Shown in pieces: positions 30,111 through 41,855 of a stretch of 64,000 bases of DNA. The DNA lies in the NCBI RefSeq assembly GCF_000003815.2, contig NC_049983.1, forward strand, positions 27,587,088-27,651,087, in the 5' to 3' direction. Position 1 is the first letter of the stretch, and the number at the start of each line of letters is the position of its first letter. The position numbers and the translations under genes were made by a program. The notes under the pieces are model-generated. The model searched no databases, was not told the DNA's origin, and saw nothing but the letters and a program-made list of their open reading frames with translations. Origin of the DNA: Branchiostoma floridae (lineage: Eukaryota; Chordata; Leptocardii; Amphioxiformes; Branchiostomatidae).

Positions 30111-31099
30111 TGCCCTAATATAAACCTTCCTTCAACATGAATGAAACGTTAATAATGCTTTTATTGTGCTCAGAGACCTTTCCTCGTCTTCAAAGGTAGC
30201 AACATTTATTTTTCACAGAGTCTAAGGTTTCCTTGTTAGATAAGATTGTCGTTCCATGGTAGCAAACACACGCAGAACCCGACGTAGAACCAGTTCCTGG
30301 AAAATTACTCTATCGTCTTGTCCAACCGGGCTGACCTTGACCGGTCAGCTGCCCTGACAGAAACGCTTTTGAGTCTTTTTTTTGCGAAGGCAGAGGACGG
30401 CCATTTTGCAGGCTGATTTCCACAAAAAGGACAATTGGAAGAACTATAGTTCACCGATTCGATTAAATCATCAATATTTAGCGCTATAGCTTTATAGATA
30501 TTGTAGACATTGTATCAAATCTAAAGCATGGAAAGATATTGCACAGACACATAAATCAATTTTAATTGCTATACTTCAGCTGAGTCTACTTAGATGAACA
30601 AGACAAAATACATGTGCCTCCTGTAAATAAAGATTTGTTGTTTCTTTCGATAACCGTGTTCTATGTTTCAACTCAGAATACCAACTTTGTAGTCCCGTGC
30701 TTTAGCAGAATTTTTCCCTTGTATTTTTTTGCCATCCGCATTAGTTTTGGGGCTCTAATCAGTTGTGGAGTCTGGTGGAGGCTAAGTATTTCATACTGAC
30801 CTCATGCGGAACTTGACTATGTGCCTCTAAATAGCTAGACTTAAAATATATGAGACAGTGAGATAGTGAGATGGTTCAGTTAGTGAACAATAAAACACAT
30901 CGCAGCTACTTCTACACAGTAGAAGAGGCTGAATTGCGCATTTTAGACATTGTACTTCATACATGTGTAGCATCTATGAATTAATATACAATTACAAGAA
31001 GTCGTATTATAGAAATAAAGCAAAAGGAAACAAAACAAATTGTTATACAAAGTATAAATGAAGACTGTGACGGTGGATTAAGAGACATGGGAGATCTTT

Positions 31100-31965
31100 T
31101 CAGGTACATGTATTTAAAAGGTGGGTGAAGTATAGGATGGGGCTGTTTTTGTAGCGGTTTGTTTTGGTCGATGGAATGCAAAGTTTGTTCGCACATTTTT
31201 GGTCTCTACCATGGACTTCCGAACGTGTTGGAGGTAGCCAGCTTCTAAATATAGGGGAACTAATAATAAGAGATTTGGAAAACTTAAGGCTAAGGTTTTT
31301 CCTCCTGTTTTCTAAGGAGGGGAGACAAAAATGGGCTAGGGCTTCATCATAACATGTATAATGGAGGCCAAGGATAATTCTTAGGGCACGTTTTTGTACT
31401 CGCTCGATCTTCATGGATTGCAGCGCCGTGATACTCGGGCTCCAAACTGGAGCAGCGTACTCTAAAGTAGGCCGTATGTAACCTTGATAGAATTCAATGA
31501 GATCTTGTGTGGAAAGTCCAAATCGTCTTAATTTTTTTCAGCCAAAAAAGGCGTGAACTTGCCTTTTGTGTGATGATGTCAACATGTTTGCTCCAACTAA
31601 GATCTTTGGCGAACCATAGGCCAAGTATACATGCGTCTTCCGTGTATTCAAGGGGCGTATCGTTAAGTGAGATTGTCGGAGGAGGGGGGCAGTCTTTCAT
31701 AAACGAAATCATTAGTAGTTTAAATTTTTCACCGTTTAGGATCATGTCGTTTTTTGACGCACAGCCATTTAATTCATTCAGGGATGTTTGTACTTGGCTG
31801 GGTTCATAGAACATTCTACTTTCACATATTGATAAGTCGTCGACAAATTTATAACGGTCTAAAACGTCTTCTCTGAGGGCGTCGTTAATATAAATTAAGA
31901 AGAGGATAGGACCTAATTTTGTGCCTTGGGGGACGCCAGACGAAATTTCTCTCCAATATGATGGA
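31100..31965 (-). pseudogene. LINE reverse transcriptase fragment B, unit 1
   Basis: Starts at a microsatellite and reads SSGVPQGTKLGPILFLIYIN, YKFVDDLSICE (catalytic FVDD), SKNDMILNGEKFKLL, LEYAAPVWSP and RALRIILGLHYTCYDEAL. Several frameshifts separate it from the more open copy at 41,856-42,705. Confidence 0.85.
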
Positions 31966-32012
31966 TAGATAGATAGATGGAGAGAGAGAGAGAGAGGTAG
32001 AGAGATAGAGAA
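31960..32012. repeat. GATA/GAGA microsatellite
   Basis: (GATA)n then (GAGA)n at the 5' truncation point of LINE fragment B; the same junction is at 42,705-42,752 in unit 2. Confidence 0.9.
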
Positions 32013-32426
32013 AACACGTTTTTAAACTAAAACGTTGTAGTCAAAACAAATCTTTGTAGTAACGAACAATATGCAGTAAGTGCTTTGACAAACTTTATTC
32101 AAATGTTGAATGGAACCACAGGTGAGATTGACCTCGACAATGTAAAATGAAGTTGTGCGCAAATCAAACCGAATCTAATTCACACAGTAGGACAGCTACC
32201 TTGTGTAAACATATCTCATTTTGTCTCATTCAAATGAGAAAGCATTTAGAAAACAAGTTGAGTTTAGTTTATCAATGGAAATCTACATTAACACACACGC
32301 AATGACACGTTTTACGTGTTTTGCACAAAGGCTTAAAACGTCAAACACAAAGGATTGTAAGAACCAATTTGCCAGCTAAGACAAAAATTTTCTGACAGCC
32401 TGCCAGATATTTTTATCTTAAATTTC

Positions 32427-34889
32427 TCAAGGGCAATAAGGGGTGCACTCCCAGCCAATGCCTGTGAAGTCATGGCGCCGGGTGCAGTCATAATAGGTTG
32501 GTTGCTGAAATGGGTTACCATTGTTGTTACAGTTGTAGACGTAGACGCAGGTGTTGGTCTCACGTTCACATCTGTACATCCATGTCGTTGGTGGACAAGA
32601 CAGGGTCAGAGTACGAGCAGTTTTGTTCCCTAAGCAGTGAAAAAATTGACAATGTTTAGCATATCTGCCGTCAGGATGGCTGAAATTGAATGGTTAAATC
32701 AGAGGACTTTTAAGGGTCACACCCTGAGTTTATTTCGGGTTGCTTTACACCCTCAAGTCTAGCGACAGCCTTAGCCAGCAAATTATATTGTAGCTGAATG
32801 ACTGTATATAGGCTGAGAGGATATTCTTTCAGCTGAGTCATGATCATTTAACTTCTCTAATTTTGAAAAAGTACGGGAAAAATCGTTATTTTCATGTGAA
32901 AAGTAAGGCACAATCGGACGTTGATGATAAAACCCAATTAAAAGATTTTCAGGCATACCTGACTGTTGTTGTCAGGAAGAGGAAAACGTTGCGAGTGATC
33001 AAGCCAATTATAAAGGTAATTCTAGTACTAATGTTTTTTTTTTAAATCATCCATGACGCGGCGTATTGCAACTTCGGAAACAATCACACAACACCTCAGA
33101 GGTCAATCTGGGTCAAGGAATCAATTTACATTCTAGGCGTACGGATACCCCGAAATGAAGCTCAGGTCCAAACACAATTTTCACCAAAAGCGCACCACTT
33201 CCTGCGCTTTAAGACATGTTCGTATTTAATGTCATTTTGCAGTAACTAATGAGAAATTCAAACCTAGTCGAAGAGCTAATCGAGATGTAGAAAATGGTGT
33301 AAGATTTTACCTCCGTCCTGCTCGATGGATGCCTCAGGAACCACCTCCGTAGTGTAGACAGGATACTTCATGCACATCTGGGCCATCTGGTCCCCCAGCA
33401 TGGAGCGGTCCTTCACAGGCTGCGCGGCGGCGCGCTGGTAGGTCTCCTCCTTCTTCTTCTTGATGATGGTGCTCCGTGCTTGTGGATTCTATAAACATAG
33501 GCGGGGTATTTAATGTCAATATTATAAAATCAAAGCTCATGGCGTCTTTTGTGACCGTAACTTGTAGTCCTAAGTGTTCTCTCTGTACATTGACAATTAA
33601 TTTTCTGAAAGTTCACTCACCGCCATCTCGCTCAACCCTTCCTCCAGCTTGTCGATAGTCAGCATATCGTCAGGCATGTGGGACAGGAAACAGACGTTCA
33701 GGTCCGGGAAGAGGGTCATCGCCAGACCCTGTAAAGTAAAATGCATGAATTTCTCAGTTACCACCGCTAGACTACATCTGTTAAACAGAAGTACCATAAA
33801 CATGTGGGTGTAAATCGTGTTGTACGCACCGTGTTGTAGTCCAGCATGAACTGATTGGCAGTCACGATGTTGTGCTGTGGCACGTGGAACACGACGATCT
33901 GATTCTCCCGGTCTACGTCAGTCACTTGGTTGAAAATCGTTCCCTCCTCGTTGATTTGGACAGTGTACTGATGCTAAAAAGGAGAATTCGGATCATGAAT
34001 CAGCAGCAACAAATGCACGAGTAGGTACATGTAATGGCTTCTCTCTGCAAATGTAATTCCTACCATGACGTTATCTTAACCTGTCTGTATATGTGCCTGT
34101 AAAGCCGGTATAGCCGCCTTTGGTGTATCACACCAGCTTCTGTATCTGTTTCTATACAGCCGGTATAACCGCCCTTCGGCGTAACACACCAGCTTCTGTA
34201 TCTGTATCTGTATGGTTGGTATAACCGCCCTTCGGCGTAACACACCAGCTTCTGTATCTATATCTGTATGGTTGGTATAACCGCCCTTCGGTGTAACACA
34301 CCAGCTTCTGTATCTGTATCTGTATGGTTGGTATAACCGCCCTTCGGCGTAACACACCAGCTTCTGTATCTGTATCTGTATGGTTGGCATAACTGCATTT
34401 CATACCAATGTCAAATCTGATCAAAGTATATTCAACGTCATTTCACTCCCTGTAGAATATCCTCTTGTACTTTTACCATTTGCCATTTACAACATTAATC
34501 ATTTTCAGATTGAAACAGTAGATTCAATGGGGATAGATATACCTACATTGCAGGACAGGCTCACTTGTGAAACCAAAGAAAAGCTGACATTTAAGCTGCA
34601 CACTAATTTGTTGAAGATTTAAAATGTTATCTTCCCTACCTGGGTGGAGGGGGCCTTTTCCTCACACGTACAGGGGCACGTACAGGAGGGTGCCGCGTGG
34701 ACGGTAGACAAAACCGCCAAGATGGAGAAGAGCAGAAATCCAGCCTGGGGAACATGAACAAATGTTACATGTTACATAAAATGAAATAAACTACACCCTA
34801 GTTTTTTATGTTACATAAAATAAAATAAACTACACCCTAACTTGAAGAGGCAGCGCTATCAGCATAAGAGAGTCTTGATGGCTTACCAT
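32427..34889 (-). CDS. Secreted BRICHOS-domain protein with 7-Cys tail, gene 2
   Basis: Exons 34889-34887, 34744-34640, 33973-33830, 33728-33621, 33488-33311 and 32629-32427 give 246 residues, with the architecture of gene 1: signal peptide, CTCPCTC, BRICHOS with DYNTG and two cysteines, KKK insert, Cys-rich tail. Exons 2-5 differ from gene 1 by only a handful of residues. In the first half of the tail most residues between cysteines differ (TLTLSCPPTTWMYRCERE against LIVNCEPWLWRYNCQLK), while all seven cysteines keep their spacing. The last residues (DCTRRHD, CTPYCP) are shared. There is one extra residue before the first tail cysteine. The client-domain role is inferred from other BRICHOS precursors. 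Confidence 0.88.
34095..34390. repeat. 56-bp minisatellite in BRICHOS intron 2 (unit 2)
   Basis: About five units, more than in units 1 and 3; internally very regular, so recently expanded. Confidence 0.9.
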
Positions 34890-36229
34890 GACGAACCAGT
34901 GGACAGTCGGTCTCTTCGGTCGAAGATTCAGTCACAACAGCTTTTGCGTGGATGGTTGGGGTATGTCACCAACCGAGCGGTGCACCCAATTTATAGAGGT
35001 TTGAAACAATGAACCTGTCAATCAACCAATCAATCAAGTTGTTTGTTACACAAAAATTCTTGGAAGCAACACTTCCTTGACTTTTGTGTAAATTCTGCAA
35101 AGCGCTGACTCATGAGAACAGAACATAAGTTGCTGACTTGTTATTTCCAATATGTATTGGAACGTGTCAATGTGGCTTGAGAACTCTAAGCTGTACCATT
35201 CATATATGTCATATAGTCATAGTAGTCTTACGTTGTCTTATCCTTGTTTCCTTTGGACTACTGAAAATATATCTTCCTAACCTTTTTGCAAATTGATTAT
35301 CTAGGATAAACCTGTTTTCCAACTAGATCTCTTTTGCAAATCAATTCACAGCTAGGATGTAAAAACCTCTCTCCAACAAGATCTCTTCAGTGTCACTGAC
35401 GAAAGACACCGGATGTTGTTTGAACATTCTGGCTATTTCTTGCTGACTCGTTAGCAAACCATGTTTGGAACAGCAACAGGGGTTATTAAGAGTAGCTGTC
35501 ATTGTCATAAACATATTGAAATTCCTTAATGTACTTAAATTGTTCCGACAGGTAATCATGCACATCGAGATACTATTCTATAGTTTTGTCTGGAATCTTT
35601 CCAATGTGCGTGTGCTGACTGACAAGGGCGATTACATGCTCATGAGTCATGACCGAACTGTAAGTTATGCCGCGAGTTTTTTTTCGGAGCCTTTGTCCTT
35701 TGACAAAGGTCCTACACTTGTTTGTCACAGAGTACGTTTCCTTGTTAGATAAGATTGTTATTCCATGGCAGCAAACACACGCAGAGCCCGACTTAGAACC
35801 AGTTCCAAGAAAAACCACTTTATCGTCATGTCCAACCGGGCGGTCCTTGCCCGGTCAACCGCCCTGACATTGAAGCCTTTTGATTTCTTTGTCGTCTGAC
35901 TTTGCAGACCTTATCTCCATACCTCCATGATATATTCAAAGTTTTTGTGAATATCTTGTTTTATCTTTTTTCATTGATTATATGAATTTTGCTGTAATAA
36001 TAATAATAATCATCTGGTGTATTTTGCCAGCCAGTAGGTACCCAAAGTATGAGTAATGAGGCTGTTTAACGTGGTCGAGGCTCCAAAAGATGGTCTTCTC
36101 TTTTGACATGGAATAAGTTGTATGTGTGCGTGAAATTCTGTTTCCTTTGGCAGAACTACATTTCTTAACTAGAGTACCACGGCCGCATACCTTCGCCAAA
36201 TGATTCTACACTTTACAACTGCTATAATG

Positions 36230-36660
36230 TATTAATTTTGTTTGTCATTAATATGCAAATAAGGTTGTCATTGGAGTAAATTATATTACTTGATCATCTC
36301 CTCCACCAAACAACAGACATACACAATCTATGTTAAAATGATTTTTATCGCATTTTCTGCTAATTTATGCAAATGAGGTCATCATTTGCATAATTTATGT
36401 TCAACGATGCTCACCTATACATAACTTCCAAATGCCACAAGTAAAAGTTCCCGTCATTTGCCACAATGACGTTATAGCATTCCCTCAATAATTACGCAAA
36501 TTAGGTCTGTATTTTGCATGACATATCTATAAATATTCTTCTCTTTCTCAGTTACAAATGTCACATGTTGCAATGGTCATATGATAGATCTGAGCGTGTT
36601 TAAACGATTTCCTGATTAATTATGCATATAAGATTCCTATTTGCATAATTATGAAGTTAG
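36230..36660. repeat. ATGCAAAT-bearing imperfect tandem repeat
   Basis: Four imperfect units of about 120 bp, each with a TTATGCAAATNAGGTC-like stretch (36,250, 36,366, 36,490, 36,622) and often TTTGCATAAT nearby. A related segment is at about 48,400-48,610. No coding potential. Confidence 0.65.
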
Positions 36661-36792
36661 GGTTGTAGATCCGCTCGTAGATGACCTCCCTGACTCCGCG
36701 ATCATACCACCATGGTTCACGGTCAAGGATGCCTGTCATATCGATGAAGGTTAGACATCTACTGGCAGGTAAAAAGATACGTAAAAAAACAA

Positions 36793-36922
36793 TTACTCAA
36801 GCAACTGGATATGGTTTTGGAAACGATCAGACGTTTCAGATAACATCTGTTGTTTCTTGTCAGTGTCAATGTTATCTAAAACGTCTGACCGTTTCCACAA
36901 CCATATCCAGTTGCTTGAGTAA
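36793..36922. repeat. Foldback, 53-bp arms
   Basis: 36793-36845 (TTACTCAAGCAACTGGATAT and on) is reverse-complementary to 36870-36922 with few mismatches; the loop is 24 bases. GAAGGTTAGACATC lies just upstream, as it does before the foldback at 15,974, so both may derive from one LINE family. Confidence 0.88.
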
Positions 36923-37445
36923 CTGCTTTTTGGCGTAAGGATGTCTGTTGTCTCCAGTCTAAAGGAACGTTCTTGGTGTGGTAGAGGACGAGTATCCACA
37001 TGTTCAACCGGCGTTTCTAGTTAGATGTAAACTTGTATTGAATTGTTTCTGCCAGTTCATTCTAGTGACGCTGAAGAAGAGTGATTGATGTCACTCGTAA
37101 CGTCCGGAAGTAAATCGTTTTTTATCCAGTTGTAGAGATTGGATTGTATTTGGATATCGTTTACCTGGATGTGTAACATTCATAAACGTAAACGTACTAA
37201 AGTACTCGTTCCAAAATAGTTTCACCAACGACTATTTTTGTTTACTATTTGTGTGTATAAAATATAAATCGTCAGAGATTATTTGTAGATATCGGGTGTA
37301 CTTTGACCTCCCATATCTGTAACTGTATCTATATAGCCGGCATAACCGTCCTACGGCATAAAACACTAGATTCACAGGCACGCGGCGCGGCAGCAGCTGG
37401 TTACTTGTATAATACACTGAACGACCCGTCACACTCAACTTTTGT

Positions 37446-38268
37446 ATGTCTATCTGCAAGCGTTCTTTAAACCTCACCAGAGAAGATGTCCCTTATAGTT
37501 CTGGGAAAGTACGAATTTTTGAACACATCGATCCTAGGCTGGTAACTCTGGTATTTGAATGCAAGACTGTTTCTTGTATCAGTATCAGTCGGTACGTCCA
37601 CCAGCTTATTGGTCATTTTGTACATCATGCAAAGTCTGGACATTTTCCTTCTGTCTTCAAGTGACATCCACTGCAAATCTGTTTTCATTTTGGTAACAGT
37701 GGCATCCCTGCTTGGGTCTGTACCCTTGCCAGTAAGAGTTTATATTTGTCTTTCTTTGTATACGGGTCCCACACTGTTGCATACTGTTGCATCATATTCA
37801 AGATTAGGTCTTACCCTGGCTGGGCATGCCCACAAGTTGCGTTGAATCACCCCCAATGTCTGTTTATCCTTGTTTGTTATTTTGTTAACATAGAAACCCC
37901 ACTTCAGCCCAGTTGTTAACGTGACACCTAGGTATGGGTGGCTTTTTGTGGTTGCTAATGTCTGACCACAGAACTGGTAATGGGACACATTTGGTGTTCG
38001 TTTGTTCGTAATGTGCATGATATAGCACTTGTCAGGATTGAAGTGCATAAGCCATTTATTTCCTTTGCCATTCTTCCAGCGTGTTCAGGTCTTTCTGAAG
38101 GACTTGTGAATCACTCTTTGTGGATACCTCTATATATAACAGGCAATCATCGGCGAATAACCGTATGTCTAGACGACAATGTTCCTTGGTATCTGTTAGA
38201 CTGTTGCTATTTAGAAGAGAGCTGACAAAGGCAGAACTACAAACTACCTGAAAACCTTTTATTTCCAA
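37446..38268 (-). pseudogene. LINE reverse transcriptase fragment A, unit 2
   Basis: Paralogue of 29,390-30,110. It keeps more of the C-terminus: KNSYFPRTIRDIFSGEV, typical of the end of CR1/L2-type ORF2. RLFADDCLLYIEVS is near the 5' end. Frames are broken. Confidence 0.85.
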
Positions 38269-38883
38269 CCCACGTGCCCTAATATAAACCTTCCTTCAAC
38301 ATGAATGAAACGTTAATAATGCTTTTATTGTGCTCAGAGACCTTGCCCGTCTACAAAAGTAGCAACATTTATTTTTCACAGAGTCTAAGGTTTCCTTGTT
38401 AGATAAGATTGTTGTTCCATGGTAGCAAACACACGCAGAACCCGACGTAGAACCAGTTCCTGGAAAATTACTCTATCGTCTTGTCCAACCGGGCTGACCT
38501 TGACCGGTCAGCTGCCCTGACAGAAACGCTTTTGAGTCCTTTTTTTGCGAAGGCAGAGGACGGTCATTTTGCAGGCTGATTTCCACAAAAAGGACAATTG
38601 GAAGAACTATAGTTCACCGATTCGATTAAATTATAAATATTTAGCGCAATAGCTTTATAGATATTGTAGACATTGTATCAAATCTAAACCATGGAAAGAG
38701 ATTGCTCAGACACATAAATCAATTTTAATTGCTATATTTCAGCTGAGTCTACTTAGATGAACAAGACAACATACATGTGCCTCCTGCAAATAAAGATTTG
38801 TTGTTTCTTTCGATAACCGTGTTCTATGTTTCAACTCATAATACCAACTTTGTAGTCCCGTGCTTTAGCAGAATTTTTTCCTT

Positions 38884-38891
38884 GTATTTTT
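38884..38891. repeat. 8-bp target site duplication, left (GTATTTTT)
   Basis: GTATTTTT precedes the TIR element and recurs at 41476-41483. Unit 1 has a single copy at 30721-30728 in the same context, which is the unoccupied site. Confidence 0.88.
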
Positions 38892-39009
38892 GAGCTATGT
38901 CCAGTATCAGGGTGAAGTGCACGAAGTTAGGGTGTACGAAGTTGTACGAAGTTGTACTAAGTTACAACCGTTTCCCACTGGCTTTGATGCTATATCGGGA
39001 GTCACAGAT

Positions 39010-39540
39010 GACGTCAAAACATTTATTGGATGACGTCATCTAACTTTGGACAGTGGGCAGGGTAGGTCAACAAGTGTACGAAGTTGTCCTAAGTTGTGCA
39101 AAGTTACGTGACGTCATCTAACTTCGGACAGTGGGTAGGGTAGGTCAACAAGTGTGCGAAGTTGTCCTAAGTTGTGCAAAGTTACGTGACGTCATCTAAC
39201 TTCGGACAGTGTGCAGGGTAGGTCAACAAGTGTGCGAAGTTGTCCTAAGTTGTGCAAAGTTACGTGACGTCATCTAACTTCGGACAGTGGGTAGGGTAGG
39301 TCAACAAGTGTGCGAAGTTGTCCTAAGTTGTGCAAAGTTACGTGACGTCATCTAACTTCGGACAGTGGGTAGGGTAGGTCAACAAGTGTGCGAAGTTGTC
39401 CTAAGTTGTGCAAAGTTACGTGACGTCATCTAACTTTGGACAGTGGGCAGGGTAGGTCAACAAGTGTGCGAAGTTGTCCTAAGTTGTGCAAAGTTACGTG
39501 ACGTCATCTAACTCTGGACAGTGGGCAGGGTAGGGCGGCA
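39010..39540. repeat. 78-bp satellite with CRE-like TGACGTCA
   Basis: About six and a half units, each with GTGACGTCATCTAACTTCGG, CAGTGGG, GGTCAACAAGTGTGCGAAGT and TGTCCTAAGTTGTGCAAAG. The period between successive ACGTGACGTCA copies is 78 bases (39106, 39184, 39262). Every unit carries the exact 8-bp CREB/ATF palindrome. Confidence 0.93.
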
Positions 39541-40037
39541 TGTGTACGAATTTGTCCAAAGTTAATACATAGTAAAAACTTATATATGTGTAAATAAGAT
39601 ACACACCACTCACGCATATAAACAAATAAAATATAGATGCACATTAATCAGCACAAAATCAATGTTCATGCATTGTAAAAAATTTCATTTATTTCACTTT
39701 TTTTGTCTTTTATTTCTCCTCTTAACGTTCGTTTTAACAATGCACACAAAATAATTTACGTTCACTCTTAATATTATATTTCCCTTTTTTTACGTCACTT
39801 CTAAATACAAGTACCTGAAAACATCTCCCCTATCTATTTATAAACTACATGTATTGCAGTCATCTTTCACTACTTTGTATCATAAGAAGTAGTAGTTGTT
39901 ATTTTATTCCTTGTAATTTAACAATTAATTGAAGTACTTCCACCATTTAGTACATAAGTAAACCCAGCAGACGGACTACCACTGTCCGTATGGTCTTTCC
40001 GCAACTTCGTGTAAACATCAGTCACAAGTTCTTGAAT

Positions 40038-40809
40038 CTATTTGCAGATAGTAGATTTCCCAGCACCTGCCAAGACAACAGGTAAATGTCATTTTGATCC
40101 CCGCTAATAGATGTTTAAAAAGAATAGAACAAATGAAATAAAAGCAGCCGTGGCGCAATACAGAGATTGAAAAACGACACCATTCTACGAACGCATTCCA
40201 GGTTCGAATTAAAAAAAAACACCTGAGCAAATGACGTAAATGTCTGTTGGTGACGTTAAGCAAAAGAATGTTCGACAAGGTATGGTTCTAGAAATGACGG
40301 TTGTAAATTTTGAACATATAACGTTATATCTACATTTAATCAAACGTTTGATTTGAAACAATAAAAAAGGTGTTTATAAGTAAATCTACCTGTTGGCAGG
40401 CAGATGGCTGTCCACATGTACAGAAGAACATTTTCCCTCCATTTGGTGTCAGGTGGAGAGACTTGTGCATGGCTTACAGCAAAAGCCGCGACCGTGATAA
40501 GGCTATATAAAACAGCCACCATTGGCACGCACAAAACAGATGCAACAGCACAACATCCCTGTGAAGAATAAGACAAATCTTAATAAAGATAAGTAATCTG
40601 CATTCTGATAAAAAATATGTTGTTTTGTAAGATGTAACTTCTAAAGAATAGAAGATTTATGAATCAAAAGTCAGAACTCAAAACATATCAAGGTGCGATT
40701 AATACGACTAACCCACCTGAACAAGTTCTTCCGGAAAATCCTTCCAATCAAACTCGACTTTCCAGGACGAATGGAGATTTGTAGCCTTCAAAGAGTTACT
40801 GCACGACAT
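40038..40809 (-). CDS. Possible three-exon 96-residue gene inside the TIR element
   Basis: Exons 40809-40717, 40558-40390 and 40066-40038 join at consensus GT-AG sites with matching phases (0 then 1). Exon 1 begins MSCSNSLKATNLHSSW. Exon 2 holds a hydrophobic stretch of about 25 residues (CCAVASVLCVPMVAVLYS and on), likely a membrane helix, then WRENVLLYMWTAICLPT. Exon 3 completes GAGKSTICK and a stop. The junction creates a P-loop-like PTGAGKST, but it ends at once and lacks any ATPase domain, so this may be chance. No family recognised. It could be a captured host gene fragment or a mis-prediction. Confidence 0.4.
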
Positions 40810-41198
40810 GATATGATATAATTTGTCCGTAAATCCCCCGTTAAGAAAGTCTATTTCGTCAAAGACACAGACTAAAAAGTAGCCGTGGCGACTTCAGCGC
40901 CACACGGTTTCAAACTGTTAGACTGAAAAACGACACCATTCGAAGAACGCATTCCGGATTCGAATTACGAAAACACTTGAGTTAGTGACGTAAACGTCAG
41001 ATTGTGACGTCTAAGAAGATGAGAACATTAGAAGAAAGGTTCTAGAAATGACAGTTGAGACATTTGAACGTAACACAGAAAACGTGTAGACGCGTAGTGT
41101 AGTATATGTATCGCCAAAGTCATGCTAGGCGACATCTTCCTAGGAATACGCGACCTGATCAGTACACCCGGCTGACTGTCCAAAGTTTAGATGACGTC

Positions 41199-41420
41199 AT
41201 GGTTAGCGTGACGTCATAACTTCGGACAAGTTCGTACAACTCCGTACATCACCCGGCTGACTGTCCAAAGTTTAGATGACGTCATGGTTAGCGTGACGTC
41301 ATAACTTCGGACAAGTTCGTACAACTCCGTACACCACCCGGCTGACTGTCCAAAGTTTAGATGACGTCATAACTTCGGACAAGTTCGTACAACTTTGGAC
41401 AACTTTGGACAACTTCAGAC
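41199..41420. repeat. Right-end repeats of the TIR element
   Basis: Two and a half units of about 85 bp with GGCTGACTGTCCAAAGTTTA, GATGACGTCATGG and GTGACGTCATAACTTCGGAC, in inverted sense to the left array. Confidence 0.9.
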
Positions 41421-41475
41421 ATCTAACTTAACTTAGGACAACTTCGTGCATTTCACCTGATACTGGACATGGGTG

Positions 41476-41483
41476 GTATTTTT
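41476..41483. repeat. 8-bp target site duplication, right (GTATTTTT)
   Basis: Exact partner of 38884-38891; the following TTGCCATCCGCATTAG continues the unit 1 sequence. Confidence 0.88.
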
Positions 41484-41855
41484 TTGCCATCCGCATTAGT
41501 TTTGGGGCTCTAATTAGTTGTGGAGTCTGGTGGAGGCTAAGTATTTCATACTGACCTCATGCGGAACTTGACTATGTGCCTCTATATAGCTAGACATATA
41601 TAAATATATGAGACAGTGAGATAGTGAGATGGTTCAGTCAGTGAACAATAAAATACATCGCAGCTACTTCTACACAGTAGAAGAGGCTGAATTGCGCATT
41701 TTAGACATTGTACTTCATACATGTGTAGAATCTATGAAAATATACAATTACAAGAAGTCTTATTATAGGAATAAAGCAAAAGGAAACAAAACAAATTGTT
41801 ATACAAAGTATAAATGAAGACTGTGACGGTGGATTGAGAGACTTGGGAGATCTTT

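Larger units (their letters stand above)
25495..32084. repeat. Segmental duplication, unit 1
   Basis: First of three tandem units. It starts at the BRICHOS poly(A) site (TTGACAAACTTTATTCAAAT), contains BRICHOS gene 1, R1 repeats and two LINE fragments, and ends at a GATA/GAGA microsatellite. Compared with unit 2 it lacks about 1.4 kb (36,115-37,545) and the 2.6 kb TIR element. Confidence 0.88.
38892..41475 (-). mobile_element. 2.6 kb TIR DNA transposon with 8-bp target duplication
   Basis: The ends are inverted copies: left ATGTCCAGTATCAGG then GTGAAGTGCACGAAG, right (reverse complement) ATGTCCAGTATCAGG then TGAAATGCACGAAG. Exact GTATTTTT flanks and the clean empty site in unit 1 prove insertion. 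Inside are a 78-bp TGACGTCA-rich array on the left, two 85-bp units with the same motif on the right, a direct duplication (about 40,137-40,330 and 40,877-41,075) and a possible spliced gene. No transposase is seen, so it is probably non-autonomous. Eight-base duplications fit hAT, P or Merlin types; I cannot choose. Confidence 0.9.
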
